A DNA stretch of 64,000 nt from Mycobacterium sp. 852013-51886_SCH5428379 (GTDB lineage: Bacteria > Actinomycetota > Actinomycetes > Mycobacteriales > Mycobacteriaceae). Shown here piece after piece: positions 55,178 through 64,000 of the stretch (positions are counted from its first letter, which is position 1; every line of letters begins with the position of its first letter). The notes beneath the pieces were generated by a model, which was given only the letters and a program-made list of their open reading frames with translations, was not told the origin of the DNA and did no database searches. Position numbers and translations under genes: made by a program. The stretch lies in NCBI RefSeq assembly GCF_001665575.1, contig NZ_LZSU01000030.1, forward strand, positions 83,243 to 147,242. The letters run 5' to 3'.

Positions 55178-55502
55178 TCGTGTTGCTCCTGACGGGATCT
55201 GCGGCCGACGGGGCGCCGCTGGGGTCTGAGGACGACTCGTCCGGCGCTGCGGGCCGGTCGGGAATCGGATCCCAACCGCCCGGGTGCCACGGGCCGCACT
55301 TCGCGAGCCGCACGGCAGCGAGCCAGCTGCCGCGGATCAATCCATATTCGGTCAGGGCGTCGACCGCGTACTGGCTACAGGTCGGGGTGAACCGGCACGA
55401 CGGCAGTCTCAGCGGCGAGATCATGTTGCGGTAGAGCTCGATGACGAAGACGACGGCCCGCGCGGCGGACCGTCCTCCACGGCGCCGCGCCGTCACCGGC
55501 AC
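55170..55502 (-). CDS. yidD: Membrane protein insertion efficiency factor YidD
   Basis: The 110-residue protein is the small helper of YidC. The family signature is complete: [27 protein letters not shown] and [15 protein letters not shown] basic amphipathic N-terminal part should hold it to the inner membrane face. The C-terminal 25 residues are an unconserved, polar tail. It overlaps rnpA by 10 bases and yidC by 8, so the rnpA-yidD-yidC genes are one tight operon. Confidence 0.95.
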   Translation of the reverse strand: MPVTARRRGGRSAARAVVFVIELYRNMISPLRLPSCRFTPTCSQYAVDALTEYGLIRGSWLAAVRLAKCGPWHPGGWDPIPDRPAAPDESSSDPSGAPSAADPVRSNTIV

Positions 55503-55849
55503 ACTCCGGCGCGAGGTTTGGCCCGGGCAACCGCGCGACTCAGTTGCTCACCGAGCACAGCCGACGAAGCGGCGCCGGCGCCGGGCAACACCCGGATCAC
55601 CAAACGGTGGGCGGGGGTGAGTTCGTCGAGCACGGGATAGACGACGTGGCGAAGGCGGCGGGACACGCGGTGTCGCACCACGGCATTACCCACTGACTTC
55701 GACACCACCAAGCCGATCCTCGGCCCGGTCAGATCCGCGTCGTCACATCCCAGATGGATGACGAGATCGGGTTGCGCACAGCGCACCCCACGACTGACCG
55801 TGGCACTGAATTCCGCCGACCGGGTCATTCGGTACCGGGCCGGAAGCAC
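55493..55849 (-). CDS. rnpA: Ribonuclease P protein component
   Basis: The 118-residue basic protein is the protein subunit of RNase P, which trims tRNA 5' ends. It starts [23 protein letters not shown] and has the diagnostic RNR-like motif [20 protein letters not shown]. It is 21 bases after rpmH, as in nearly all bacteria. Length is normal for actinobacteria. Confidence 0.96.
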   Translation of the reverse strand: MLPARYRMTRSAEFSATVSRGVRCAQPDLVIHLGCDDADLTGPRIGLVVSKSVGNAVVRHRVSRRLRHVVYPVLDELTPAHRLVIRVLPGAGAASSAVLGEQLSRAVARAKPRAGVCR

Positions 55850-55870
55850 GGCGCGAGTTCCCGCGCTGCG

Positions 55871-56014
55871 TCACGCAGTGAGGGAACGACGGCCCTTGTT
55901 GCGGCGGGCCGACACGATGGCGCGCCCGGCACGGGTCCGCATGCGCAGCCGGAAACCGTGCACACGCGCGCGACGGCGATTGTTGGGCTGGAACGTCCGC
56001 TTGCCCTTGGCCAC
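55871..56014 (-). CDS. rpmH: 50S ribosomal protein bL34
   Basis: The 47-residue highly basic protein reads [19 protein letters not shown] and [13 protein letters not shown], which is bL34. The GTG at 56012-56014 is chosen because a GAGGAGAG ribosome binding site lies 6 bases before it; longer in-frame starts are rejected. It is divergent from dnaA and first in the rpmH-rnpA-yidD-yidC-jag unit. Confidence 0.96.
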   Translation of the reverse strand: MAKGKRTFQPNNRRRARVHGFRLRMRTRAGRAIVSARRNKGRRSLTA

Positions 56015-56564
56015 GGCAATCTCTCCTCGTTGTGTGGCGTTCGCGTTCCACACACATGTCGTTCGTGGGTGGACGCGTTCGCCGTTGTTAAGCTCTGCGT
56101 CTTGCTTGCTAGCCGGCGCTGACTCCAGTGGCCCGGATCGCAGCCGTATCGCCACGTGCGGGCGACTGTTCGAGGGTACTGACGAGATTTCGCTGGGTCA
56201 AACCTCGCTCGTCACCGGCCCGAACGTTGACATCCGTCACATCTTTCACCAATGCCGCATGGGCCGAAAGAAGTGGCGCCCCAATGTCGTCGAACGGTTG
56301 GCACTCCGTGAGAAAACTGTTAGCTTCTGGCAATGCCGTTTCGACTGGAGCGGCCGCCGACAACGAAATGAGGACGTCCCGACCGCGAGCCCACAGCTCT
56401 CCAGCAGCTGTGCAGAGCCCCGTTCCGCGGCGTCCCCAACCGGTAGACAACAGAACGACGACGGGCTGTCCATATTCCACAGGTTGTGGATAACTTTGTG
56501 GACAGTTGGTCATCGTTCCATTGGTCGTCGCTGACACGACGGCTACGCAAGGGGGTGCTCGTCG
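56015..56564. promoter_or_regulatory. rpmH-dnaA intergenic region with DnaA boxes
   Basis: This 550-base region holds the divergent rpmH and dnaA promoters and no convincing gene. TGTGGATAA (56485-56493), the perfect inverse of the TTATCCACA DnaA box, and TGTGGACAG (56497-56505, 8 of 9) lie about 70 bases before dnaA and probably serve autoregulation. A purine tract AAGGGGGTG precedes the TTG start of dnaA by 7 bases. I did not find a certain -10/-35 pair. Confidence 0.65.
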
Positions 56565-58043
56565 TTGACAGCTGACCCCGACCCCCCTTTCGTCGCGGTC
56601 TGGAACCTCGTTCTCGACGAACTCAACGGCGCCTCCGCGGTCCACGGTCACAACGGCACCCCGCCCGGACCTGTCCTCACCGCTCAGCAACGCGCCTGGC
56701 TCAAATTGGTCAAACCCCTGGTCATCACCGAGGGGTTTGCTCTGCTGTCAGTGCCGACCCCGTTCGTCCAGAACGAGATCGAACGCCATCTGCGGGAACC
56801 GATCATCACCGCGCTCAGCCGGCACCTCGGTCAGCGCGTCGAACTCGGCGTGCGGATCGCCACCCCCGGCCCGGAAGACGAGATGTCCACGCCGCCGACT
56901 GCCGATCACGACGAGGTCGACGAGGACACCGAGGCCAGGGCCAGCGCGGCCGAGACGTGGCCTCGGTATTTCAGCCGGACGCCGCAGCCGCCGGTGCCCG
57001 AAGATCCGGACGAAGTCAGTCTCAACCGGCGCTACACGTTCGACACGTTCGTCATCGGCGCCTCCAACCGGTTCGCGCACGCCGCGACCCTGGCCATCGC
57101 CGAAGCGCCGGCCCGGGCCTACAACCCGTTGTTCATCTGGGGTGAGTCCGGTCTCGGCAAGACCCATCTGCTGCACGCCGCGGGCAACTACGCCCAGCGC
57201 CTCTTCCCCGGGATGCGCGTGAAGTACGTCTCCACCGAGGAATTCACCAACGATTTCATCAACTCGCTGCGCGACGACCGCAAGGCATCGTTCAAGCGCA
57301 GTTACCGCGACATCGACGTGCTGCTGGTCGACGACATCCAGTTCATCGAGGGCAAGGAAGGTATCCAGGAGGAGTTCTTCCATACCTTCAACACCTTGCA
57401 CAACGCGAACAAGCAGATCGTGATCTCCTCGGACCGGCCGCCCAAGCAGCTGGCCACCCTCGAAGACCGCCTCCGCACGCGGTTCGAGTGGGGGCTGATC
57501 ACCGATGTGCAGCCGCCGGAGCTCGAGACCCGTATTGCGATCCTGCGCAAGAAGGCGCAGATGGACCGGCTCGACGTCCCCGACGACGTGCTGGAGCTCA
57601 TCGCCGGCAGCATCGAACGCAACATCCGTGAACTCGAGGGCGCCCTGATCCGGGTGACGGCCTTTGCGTCGCTGAACAAGACGGCGATCGACAAGTCTCT
57701 GGCCGAGATCGTGTTGCGTGACCTGATCTCCGACGCCAGCACCATGCAGATCTCGACCGCGGCCATCATGGCCGCCACCGCCGAGTACTTCGAGACAACG
57801 ATCGAGGAACTGCGCGGGCCGGGTAAGACGCGGGCACTGGCGCAGTCGCGGCAGATCGCGATGTATCTGTGCCGGGAGCTCACCGATCTGTCGCTCCCGA
57901 AGATCGGCCAGGCGTTCGGTCGCGATCACACGACCGTCATGTACGCCGAGAAGAAGATCCGTGGCGAGATGGCCGAACGCCGTGAGGTGTTCGATCACGT
58001 CAAGGAACTCACCACTCGGATCCGTCAGCGCTCCAAGCGCTGA
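56565..58043 (+). CDS. dnaA: Chromosomal replication initiator DnaA
   Basis: The 492-residue initiator binds DnaA boxes, opens oriC and recruits helicase. Domain I spans about residues 1-95, a charged linker about 100-150 ([12 protein letters not shown]), the AAA+ domain III about 155-370 with GESGLGKTH and [14 protein letters not shown], and domain IV ends with the DNA-binding signature [17 protein letters not shown] at 56565 is used as start, with AAGGGGGTG just upstream and the usual mycobacterial beginning. It is followed by a hairpin and oriC. Confidence 0.97.
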   Translation: MTADPDPPFVAVWNLVLDELNGASAVHGHNGTPPGPVLTAQQRAWLKLVKPLVITEGFALLSVPTPFVQNEIERHLREPIITALSRHLGQRVELGVRIATPGPEDEMSTPPTADHDEVDEDTEARASAAETWPRYFSRTPQPPVPEDPDEVSLNRRYTFDTFVIGASNRFAHAATLAIAEAPARAYNPLFIWGESGLGKTHLLHAAGNYAQRLFPGMRVKYVSTEEFTNDFINSLRDDRKASFKRSYRDIDVLLVDDIQFIEGKEGIQEEFFHTFNTLHNANKQIVISSDRPPKQLATLEDRLRTRFEWGLITDVQPPELETRIAILRKKAQMDRLDVPDDVLELIAGSIERNIRELEGALIRVTAFASLNKTAIDKSLAEIVLRDLISDASTMQISTAAIMAATAEYFETTIEELRGPGKTRALAQSRQIAMYLCRELTDLSLPKIGQAFGRDHTTVMYAEKKIRGEMAERREVFDHVKELTTRIRQRSKR

Positions 58044-58061
58044 TTTTCGCCGTTTTCTGCC

Positions 58062-58080
58062 CCGGGGATCGCATCCCCGG
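58062..58080 (+). terminator. Hairpin terminator after dnaA
   Basis: An 8-base-pair stem CCGGGGAT/ATCCCCGG with a 3-base loop starts 18 bases after the dnaA stop. There is no U tract. Confidence 0.65.
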
Positions 58081-58595
58081 CGATTCGTCACGTGTCAAAT
58101 CGGTCGCGGTGCCCAAAAACTTGTGTCCCCTCAGTCACAGCGGTCACACGGCGCGCCTGTGCATACCGTGTGGACAACATGGTGACCGAGCGCGGGACAG
58201 CCGCGGTGGAATTACACAACCCACTCGCCCGTCCACATCCCCCGACACCACAGCCGAATTCCATCCACAGTGCGCCCACATCCCGACACGCTCGCCGGCC
58301 AGCACCGTCGCCGGTTCATCCCCAGACTCCACAGGCCCTATTACTGTTACTTGTCTATCTCTCTAGATCTCTTCTAGAAGAACGGCGTTGGGGACACGTC
58401 GTGCACAGGGCCGTCCGACGGGCCGCCCGATGCGCCCGTGTCAGCCCGATCGATTAGCTTTCAAGTTCGAGCGGAAAGCTCTACGGTGGTTCAGCGGCAG
58501 CCGTTATGGTCGTCGAGGCGCAGCTGGGTAGGCGTTCTTCGGACACCGAGACAACCGCTGGTAGAACTCATTGTGGTGTTATTCGAAGGGACGCT
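58081..58595. other. oriC: Origin of replication oriC (dnaA-dnaN intergenic)
   Basis: The dnaA-dnaN gap is the known place of the mycobacterial origin. It has one perfect DnaA box, TGTGGACAA (58169-58177), and several weaker ones matching 7 of 9: CCGTCCACA (58229-58237), CCATCCACA (58261-58269), TCGTGCACA (58399-58407). An AT-rich, pyrimidine-rich stretch at about 58338-58380, ending in CTAGATCTCTTCTAGAAG, is the best unwinding-element candidate. Degenerate boxes are normal for mycobacteria. The last 100 bases should hold the dnaN promoter. Confidence 0.9.
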
Positions 58596-59795
58596 ATGGA
58601 CGTGGCGACGACGACGACGGGTCTGAACGACCTGAAGTTCCGCCTGGTGCGGGAGGACTTCGCTGACGCGGTGGCCTGGGTGGCCCGCAACCTGCCCTCA
58701 CGCCCCACCGTCCCCGTCCTGGCCGGTGTGCTGATCACCGGTGACGACGACGGTCTGACCATCTCGGGATTCGACTACGAGGTGTCGGCCGAAGTCCGCG
58801 TCGCAGCTGAAATCGCCTCTCCGGGAAGTGTTCTGGTATCGGGCCGGTTGTTGTCCGACATCACCAGGGCGCTGCCGGCCAAACCGGTCGACGTCAGCGT
58901 CGAAGGGACCCGCGTCTCCCTGACCTGCGGTAGCGCCCGCTTCTCGCTGCCAACCATGGCGGTCGAGGACTATCCGACGCTGCCGACGCTCCCGGACGAG
59001 ACCGGTGTGGTGGGCGCCGACGTGTTCGCCGAGGCGATCGGTCAGGTCGCGGTCGCGGCCGGCCGTGACGACACGCTGCCCATGCTGACCGGCATTCGCG
59101 TCGAGATCACCGGTGAGAGTGTGGTTTTGGCTGCCACCGACCGCTTCCGGCTCGCCGTGCGTGAACTGACCTGGTCGACCACCTCCCCCGACATCGAGGC
59201 TGCGGTGCTGGTGCCGGCCAAGACGCTGGCCGAGGCTGCGAAGGCGGGCACCGCCGGTTCTGACGTGCATCTGGCGCTGGGCGCCGGCGCGTCGGTCGGC
59301 AAGGAGGGTCTGCTGGGGATTCGCAGCGAGGGTAAGCGCAGCACCACCCGACTGCTCGACGCGGAATTCCCGAAGTTCCGGCAGCTGCTGCCCAGTGAGC
59401 ACACCGCGGTGGCGACCATCGGCGTCGCCGAACTGACCGAGGCGATCAAGCGCGTCGCGCTGGTGGCCGACCGCGGCGCCCAGGTCCGGATGGAGTTCTC
59501 CGAGGACGTCCTGCGGCTGTCAGCCGGAGCCGACGACGTGGGCCGCGCCGAGGAAGATCTCCCCGTGCAGTTCGCCGGGGATCCTTTGACCATCGCCTTC
59601 AACCCGACCTACCTCACCGACGGCCTGGGTTCCCTGCACTCCCCGCGCGTGACGTTCGGCTTCACCACGCCGAGCAGGCCTGCGGTCTTGCGTCCGGCCG
59701 GCGACGATGACGAGGGTGTCGACGGCAGCGGACCATTCCCCGCTCTGCAGACCGACTACGTGTATCTGTTGATGCCGGTGCGCCTCCCGGGCTGA
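58596..59795 (+). CDS. dnaN: DNA polymerase III beta sliding clamp
   Basis: The 399-residue ring-forming clamp tethers DNA polymerases. Three clamp domains follow one another (about 10-135, 145-260, 265-395), with typical stretches [35 protein letters not shown] and the closing [14 protein letters not shown] at 58596 is preceded by GAAGGG at 6 bases, so the longer in-frame reading from 58506 is rejected. It lies between oriC and gnd. Confidence 0.97.
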   Translation: MDVATTTTGLNDLKFRLVREDFADAVAWVARNLPSRPTVPVLAGVLITGDDDGLTISGFDYEVSAEVRVAAEIASPGSVLVSGRLLSDITRALPAKPVDVSVEGTRVSLTCGSARFSLPTMAVEDYPTLPTLPDETGVVGADVFAEAIGQVAVAAGRDDTLPMLTGIRVEITGESVVLAATDRFRLAVRELTWSTTSPDIEAAVLVPAKTLAEAAKAGTAGSDVHLALGAGASVGKEGLLGIRSEGKRSTTRLLDAEFPKFRQLLPSEHTAVATIGVAELTEAIKRVALVADRGAQVRMEFSEDVLRLSAGADDVGRAEEDLPVQFAGDPLTIAFNPTYLTDGLGSLHSPRVTFGFTTPSRPAVLRPAGDDDEGVDGSGPFPALQTDYVYLLMPVRLPG

Positions 59796-59821
59796 CCGGC
59801 CTACCACCAAGAGGGGCGTTT

Positions 59822-60715
59822 ATGCAGCTCGGTTTGATCGGCCTGGGCAAGATGGGCTTCAACATGCGGGAGCGCCTGCGTGAAGGTGGCCACGAAGTGG
59901 TCGGCTACGACCCTCGCCCCGAGGTGAGCGACGTGCCCTCGCTGGCGGCTCTGGCGGATGCGCTCGCCGCGCCCCGGGTGGTGTGGGTGATGGTGCCGTC
60001 CGGCCCGGTCACCCACGACACCATCGTCTCCCTGGCCGAGGTGCTCGGCGAAGGCGACCTGGTCATCGATGGCGGTAACTCGCGATACACCGAGGACGCG
60101 CCTCACGCAGAACTGTTGGCCGCCAAGGGAATCGGCTTCATTGACGCCGGTGTATCCGGTGGTGTCTGGGGTTTGCGAGAGGGTTACGGGCTCATGGTCG
60201 GCGGATCCGACGCCGACGTCGAACGGGTGATGCCGATCTTCGACACGCTGCGCCCGCCGGGTGAGCAGGCCGACGGATTCGTCCACGCAGGACCGATCGG
60301 CGCCGGCCACTTCGCGAAGATGGTGCACAACGGTGTCGAGTACGCGTTGATGACCGCCTACGGCGAAGGTTACGAGATGCTGGCCGCCGAGGATCTGATC
60401 AAGGATCCCCAAGCGGTGTACCAGGCGTGGACCAACGGCACCGTGGTGCGGTCGTGGCTGCAGCAGCTGCTGGCCAAGGCGTTGCGGGAAGATCCGGGTC
60501 TCGACGAGATCTCCGGCTACACCGAGGATTCCGGTGAAGGCCGCTGGACCGTCGAGGAGGCGATCCGGTTGCGGGTACCGGTGCCGGCAATCGCGGCGTC
60601 GCTGTTCGCACGGTTCGAATCCCGGCAGGAGGACTCCCCCACGATGAAGGCGGTCTCCGCGCTGCGTAACCAGTTCGGCGGCCATGCCGTGCAGAGGATC
60701 AGTAAGTCGGGATAG
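59822..60715 (+). CDS. gnd: 6-phosphogluconate dehydrogenase (decarboxylating), short form
   Basis: The 297-residue enzyme oxidises and decarboxylates 6-phosphogluconate to ribulose 5-phosphate. The dinucleotide motif is GLIGLGKMGFNM, DGGNSRYTED and the catalytic VSGGVWGLREGYGLMVGG are clear, and GHFAKMVHNGVEYALM holds the catalytic lysine. The length fits the short (about 300 residue) group, often NAD-dependent. The place between dnaN and recF is shared with rapid growers such as M. smegmatis and not with M. tuberculosis. An AGAGGGG site precedes the ATG. Confidence 0.94.
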   Translation: MQLGLIGLGKMGFNMRERLREGGHEVVGYDPRPEVSDVPSLAALADALAAPRVVWVMVPSGPVTHDTIVSLAEVLGEGDLVIDGGNSRYTEDAPHAELLAAKGIGFIDAGVSGGVWGLREGYGLMVGGSDADVERVMPIFDTLRPPGEQADGFVHAGPIGAGHFAKMVHNGVEYALMTAYGEGYEMLAAEDLIKDPQAVYQAWTNGTVVRSWLQQLLAKALREDPGLDEISGYTEDSGEGRWTVEEAIRLRVPVPAIAASLFARFESRQEDSPTMKAVSALRNQFGGHAVQRISKSG

Positions 60716-61873
60716 GTGTACGTCCGGCACTTGACGCTGACCGACTTCCGCTCCTGGGCCCGCGCGGACCTCGAGCTGGAGCCGGGCCGCACGGTGTTCG
60801 TCGGCTCCAACGGCTTCGGAAAGACGAATCTGATTGAGGCGCTGTGGTATTCGGCGACGCTGAGTTCGCATCGGGTGGCCGCGGACGCCCCGCTGATCCG
60901 GGCCGGCGCCGCCCGCGCGGTCGTGTCGACCATCGTCGTCAACGACGGCCGCGAATTGGCCGTCGACCTGGAGATCACCGCGGGTCGGGCCAACAAGGCC
61001 CGCCTCAACCGCTCCCCCGTCCGCAGTCCGCGCGAAGTGCTCGGGGTGCTGCGCGCGGTGCTGTTCGCGCCGGAAGATCTGGCGCTGGTCCGAGGCGACC
61101 CGGGTGAACGCCGCCGGTATCTCGATGACTTGGCGACCACGCGTCGGCCGAGCCTCGCCGGGGTGCGCGCCGATTACGACAAAGTGGTCCGCCAGCGGAC
61201 GGCGCTGCTGAAGACCGCGGCGGGCGCCCGCTACCGCGGGGATCGCAGCGCGCTGGAAACGCTCGACGTGTGGGACGGCCATCTGGCGGTGTACGGCGCG
61301 CAACTCATGGCCGCCCGCGCGTCTCTGGTCGTCGAGTTGGCGCCGGAGGTGGAGAAGGCTTATCAGCTGTTGGCCCCGGGATCGCGACCGGCGGCGATCC
61401 GGTATCGCACCAGCGTCGACGCCTCGGACGGCGATGATGCGGACGAGACCGTGGAGTACTACGAGGCCGCGCTGCTGGATGCGATGGCCCGCCGCCGCGA
61501 CAACGAACTCGACCGCGGGGTGTGCCTGGTCGGACCGCACCGTGACGACCTGGAACTACGCCTCGGCGATCAGGCGGCGAAAGGCTATGCGAGCCACGGG
61601 GAATCGTGGTCGATGGCGTTGGCGCTACGGCTGGCCTCCTATGAGCTGTTGCGCGCCGAGGGCAGTGATCCGGTGCTGCTGCTCGACGACGTGTTCGCCG
61701 AACTCGACACCGCGCGGCGGCGGGCGCTCGCGGGTGTCGCGGCCGACGCGGAGCAGGTGCTGGTGACGGCGGCGGTTCCAGAGGATGTCCCTGCCGACTG
61801 GGATGCTCACCGGGTGGGGATTCGGATGCAGGACGACGACGAGGGCGCACGGATATCGGTGGTGGTGCAGTGA
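60716..61873 (+). CDS. recF: DNA replication and repair protein RecF
   Basis: The 385-residue SMC-like ATPase helps load RecA at gaps. Walker A is [14 protein letters not shown], the signature lies in [17 protein letters not shown], and Walker B is [15 protein letters not shown] at 60716 follows the gnd stop directly with no gap, and the protein starts [14 protein letters not shown], the normal RecF beginning. It overlaps dciA by 4 bases. Confidence 0.96.
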   Translation: MYVRHLTLTDFRSWARADLELEPGRTVFVGSNGFGKTNLIEALWYSATLSSHRVAADAPLIRAGAARAVVSTIVVNDGRELAVDLEITAGRANKARLNRSPVRSPREVLGVLRAVLFAPEDLALVRGDPGERRRYLDDLATTRRPSLAGVRADYDKVVRQRTALLKTAAGARYRGDRSALETLDVWDGHLAVYGAQLMAARASLVVELAPEVEKAYQLLAPGSRPAAIRYRTSVDASDGDDADETVEYYEAALLDAMARRRDNELDRGVCLVGPHRDDLELRLGDQAAKGYASHGESWSMALALRLASYELLRAEGSDPVLLLDDVFAELDTARRRALAGVAADAEQVLVTAAVPEDVPADWDAHRVGIRMQDDDEGARISVVVQ

Positions 61874-62448
61874 CCGGTGATCACGACGACGACAACGCGA
61901 CCGAGAACGCGGCCGGTCCGCCCGCGCATCTGGCGCATCTGTCCGGGATGGACCTGGTGCGGCGCACGTTGGAAGAAGCCCGAGGTGCCGCGCGCAGCCA
62001 GGGTAAGGATGTCGGTCGAGGTCGGACCGCACCCGCGCGCCGGGTGGCGGGTACTGCGCGGCGCCGGACGTGGTCCGGTCCGGGACCAGATTCTCGCGAT
62101 CCGCAGACCCTCGGCGCGGCGACCCGCGACCTCGCCCAGCGTCGGGGCTGGTCGCCGCGGGTGGCCGAGGGTGCGGTGTTCGGCCAGTGGGAATCGGTCG
62201 TCGGAGAACAGATCGCCGAGCACGCGACGCCGATGTCGCTGCGCGAGGGAGTGCTGACAGTGGCGGCGGAGTCCACGGCCTGGGCCACCCAGCTCCGAAT
62301 GGTGCAGGCGCAGCTGCTGGCCAAGATCGCGGCTGCGGTCGGCGACGGCGTCGTCACCACGCTGAAGATCTCGGGGCCGGCGGCGCCGTCGTGGCGCAAA
62401 GGCCGGTACCACGTCGCAGGCCGCGGCCCGCGCGACACCTACGGCTGA
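61870..62448 (+). CDS. dciA: DciA (DUF721), replicative helicase loader/operator protein
   Basis: The 192-residue protein has a disordered polar N-terminal half and a C-terminal DUF721 domain (about 95-175, [51 protein letters not shown]). In mycobacteria DciA (Rv0004) is needed for replication initiation and acts with DnaB, which lacks a DnaC-type loader here. GTG overlaps the recF stop as GTGA. It stands before gyrB in the conserved order. Confidence 0.92.
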   Translation: MTGDHDDDNATENAAGPPAHLAHLSGMDLVRRTLEEARGAARSQGKDVGRGRTAPARRVAGTARRRTWSGPGPDSRDPQTLGAATRDLAQRRGWSPRVAEGAVFGQWESVVGEQIAEHATPMSLREGVLTVAAESTAWATQLRMVQAQLLAKIAAAVGDGVVTTLKISGPAAPSWRKGRYHVAGRGPRDTYG

Positions 62449-62679
62449 TTGGCTGAGAGCCGTCTCAGCGTCGGATTGGCCCGTCTTCAGCGTCGCCACG
62501 CACCGAGGATCGAAATATTCCGCGCACGGCGCATTCAGATAGGTCAAAACGCGGTCACAGCGTCAGTCCTATGCCTCTCGGGCGGTAGACTGGGACGAAG
62601 ACTGTGAGAGGTGTGCGCCTCTTGCCCGGCATCACCTGCCAACACCGCTTCACCGGAAGATCGAGGAGACGCCCTCAAC
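62449..62679 (+). promoter_or_regulatory. gyrB upstream region
   Basis: No gene is seen in these 231 bases. TAGACT at 62586-62591 is a good -10 candidate 88 bases before the gyrB start; the matching -35 region is weak, as in the supercoiling-sensitive gyr promoters. AGGAGA lies 11 bases before the GTG. Confidence 0.45.
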
Positions 62680-64000
62680 GTGGCTGCCCAGAAGAAGAAT
62701 GCGCCCAGCGAGTACGGCGCCGAGGCGATCAAGGTCCTCGAAGGCCTCGAGGCGGTGCGCAAACGCCCCGGCATGTACATCGGGTCCACCGGGGAACGCG
62801 GGCTGCACCACCTCATCTGGGAGGTGGTCGACAACGCGGTGGACGAGGCGATGGCCGGCTACGCATCCCGCGTCGACGTGCGGATTCTCGAGGACGGTGG
62901 CGTCCAGGTCACCGACGACGGCCGCGGAATCCCCGTCGCCATGCACTCGACCGGTGTGCCGACCGTCGACGTGGTGATGACCGTCCTGCACGCCGGTGGA
63001 AAATTCGAAGAGGGCGCCTACCAGGTCTCCGGTGGTCTGCACGGTGTGGGTGTGTCGGTGGTCAACGCGCTGTCGAGTCGGCTCGAGGCCGACATCCGGC
63101 GCGACGGACACGAATGGTTCCAGACCTACGACCGGTCCATCCCCGGCACCCTCAAGCAGGGTGAGAAGACCAAGGAGACCGGTACCACCATCCGGTTCTG
63201 GGCGGATCCCGACATCTTCGAGACCACGAACTACGACTTCGAGACGATCGCCCGGCGCCTGCAGGAGATGGCATTTCTGAACAAGGGCCTCACCATCGAG
63301 TTGACCGACGAGCGTGTCACTCCCGAAGAGGTCGTCGACGACGTGGTCAGCGACCACGCCGAAGCACCCAAGAGCGCGGAGGAGAAGGAAGCCGCGTCCG
63401 CCGCGCCGCAGAAGGTCAAGCACCGGGTGTTCCACTACCCCGGCGGCCTGGTCGACTTCGTCAAGCACATCAACCGGACCAAGACCGCAATCCAGCCGAG
63501 CATCATCGATTTCGACGGTAAGGGCGAGGGCCACGAGGTCGAGGTGGCGATGCAGTGGAACGCCGGTTACTCCGAATCGGTGCACACGTTCGCCAACACC
63601 ATCAACACCCACGAGGGCGGTACCCACGAGGAGGGTTTCCGCGCGGCGCTGACGTCGGTGGTCAACAAGTACGCCAAAGACAAGAAGCTGCTCAAGGAGA
63701 AGGATCCGAACCTCACCGGTGACGACATCCGCGAGGGCCTGGCCGCGGTCATCTCGGTGAAGGTGTCCCAGCCGCAGTTCGAGGGGCAGACCAAAACCAA
63801 ACTCGGCAACACCGAGGTGAAGTCGTTCGTGCAGAAGATCTGCAACGAGCAGCTCAGCCACTGGCTGGAAGCCAATCCCGCCGAGGCGAAAACCGTTGTT
63901 AACAAAGCGGTTTCGTCGGCACAGGCCCGGCTCGCCGCGCGGAAGGCGCGGGAGTTGGTGCGCCGCAAGAGCGCCACCGACATCGGTGGGCTGCCCGGTA
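62680..64000 (+). CDS. gyrB: DNA gyrase subunit B, 5' part (partial at window edge)
   Basis: The ATPase subunit of gyrase introduces negative supercoils with GyrA. About 440 residues are visible: GHKL ATPase domain ([36 protein letters not shown]), then the transducer domain ([20 protein letters not shown] and the QTKTKLGN motif). A charged insertion around residues 215-245 ([21 protein letters not shown]) is longer than in enteric GyrB. GTG at 62680 gives the usual MAAQKKN start. The TOPRIM domain lies beyond the edge, and no intein is seen so far. Confidence 0.97.
   Translation, partial: MAAQKKNAPSEYGAEAIKVLEGLEAVRKRPGMYIGSTGERGLHHLIWEVVDNAVDEAMAGYASRVDVRILEDGGVQVTDDGRGIPVAMHSTGVPTVDVVMTVLHAGGKFEEGAYQVSGGLHGVGVSVVNALSSRLEADIRRDGHEWFQTYDRSIPGTLKQGEKTKETGTTIRFWADPDIFETTNYDFETIARRLQEMAFLNKGLTIELTDERVTPEEVVDDVVSDHAEAPKSAEEKEAASAAPQKVKHRVFHYPGGLVDFVKHINRTKTAIQPSIIDFDGKGEGHEVEVAMQWNAGYSESVHTFANTINTHEGGTHEEGFRAALTSVVNKYAKDKKLLKEKDPNLTGDDIREGLAAVISVKVSQPQFEGQTKTKLGNTEVKSFVQKICNEQLSHWLEANPAEAKTVVNKAVSSAQARLAARKARELVRRKSATDIGGLPG

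Noticed and set aside
56109..56690. 193-codon minus-strand frame in the rpmH-dnaA gap
   Set aside because: It runs into the dnaA start and across the DnaA boxes, shows no homology I recognise and no ribosome binding site.

Overview
The window is a high-GC actinobacterial chromosome segment centred on the replication origin. Gene content and order (rpmH-dnaA-dnaN-gnd-recF-dciA-gyrB on one side; yidC, jag, rsmG, parA, parB, cwlM, trxA, trxB, sigM, murJ, mutT4, pcnA on the other) identify a mycobacterium. The gnd gene between dnaN and recF, the glucosylglycerate hydrolase gene and the dnaB-to-TIGR03084 block on the pcnA side of oriC fit a rapid grower (Mycolicibacterium type, M. smegmatis-like layout) better than M. 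tuberculosis. No tRNA, rRNA, CRISPR array or insertion sequence was seen.

Layout from left to right. 1-11.9 kb: a minus-strand run of dnaB (cut by the window edge and interrupted by an intein in its ATP-binding loop), rplI, rpsR, ssb, rpsF, then an ABC importer behind a cobalamin riboswitch, a DJ-1-family gene, a membrane glycosyltransferase-like gene, ponA and a DUF5318 gene. 12-15.8 kb: plus-strand DUF1707, padR, ino1 and an alpha/beta hydrolase. 15.8-20.8 kb: a compact accessory island with a full-length LanB-type dehydratase, a LanC-type cyclase and a 163-residue Cys/His-rich precursor-like protein carrying an FxLD-type box, divergent from a PhoX phosphatase gene. 22.9-37.9 kb: a flavin-dependent oxidoreductase, an amino-acid ABC transporter, MarR, glucosylglycerate hydrolase, an SDR, leuS, an Mtc28-like antigen, YqgE, an MFS transporter, a mycothiol-dependent-type protein, a Ser/Thr kinase and an acidic DGDG-repeat protein. 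37.9-64 kb: the conserved origin block from pcnA to gyrB, with two perfect parS sites, DnaA boxes and oriC.

How parts work together: dnaA, oriC, dciA, dnaB, dnaN, recF, ssb and gyrB form the replication start machinery; parA/parB/parS segregate the origin; ponA, murJ and cwlM (with ino1 for inositol lipids and mycothiol) support envelope growth; yidC/yidD/rnpA/rpmH/jag and rsmG serve membrane insertion and RNA processing; trxB/trxA and sigM serve redox and stress. The most unusual parts are the lanthipeptide-like island, the cobalamin-riboswitch importer lying directly before the rpsF operon, the Walker-A intein of DnaB, and the lack of an anti-sigma gene after sigM.
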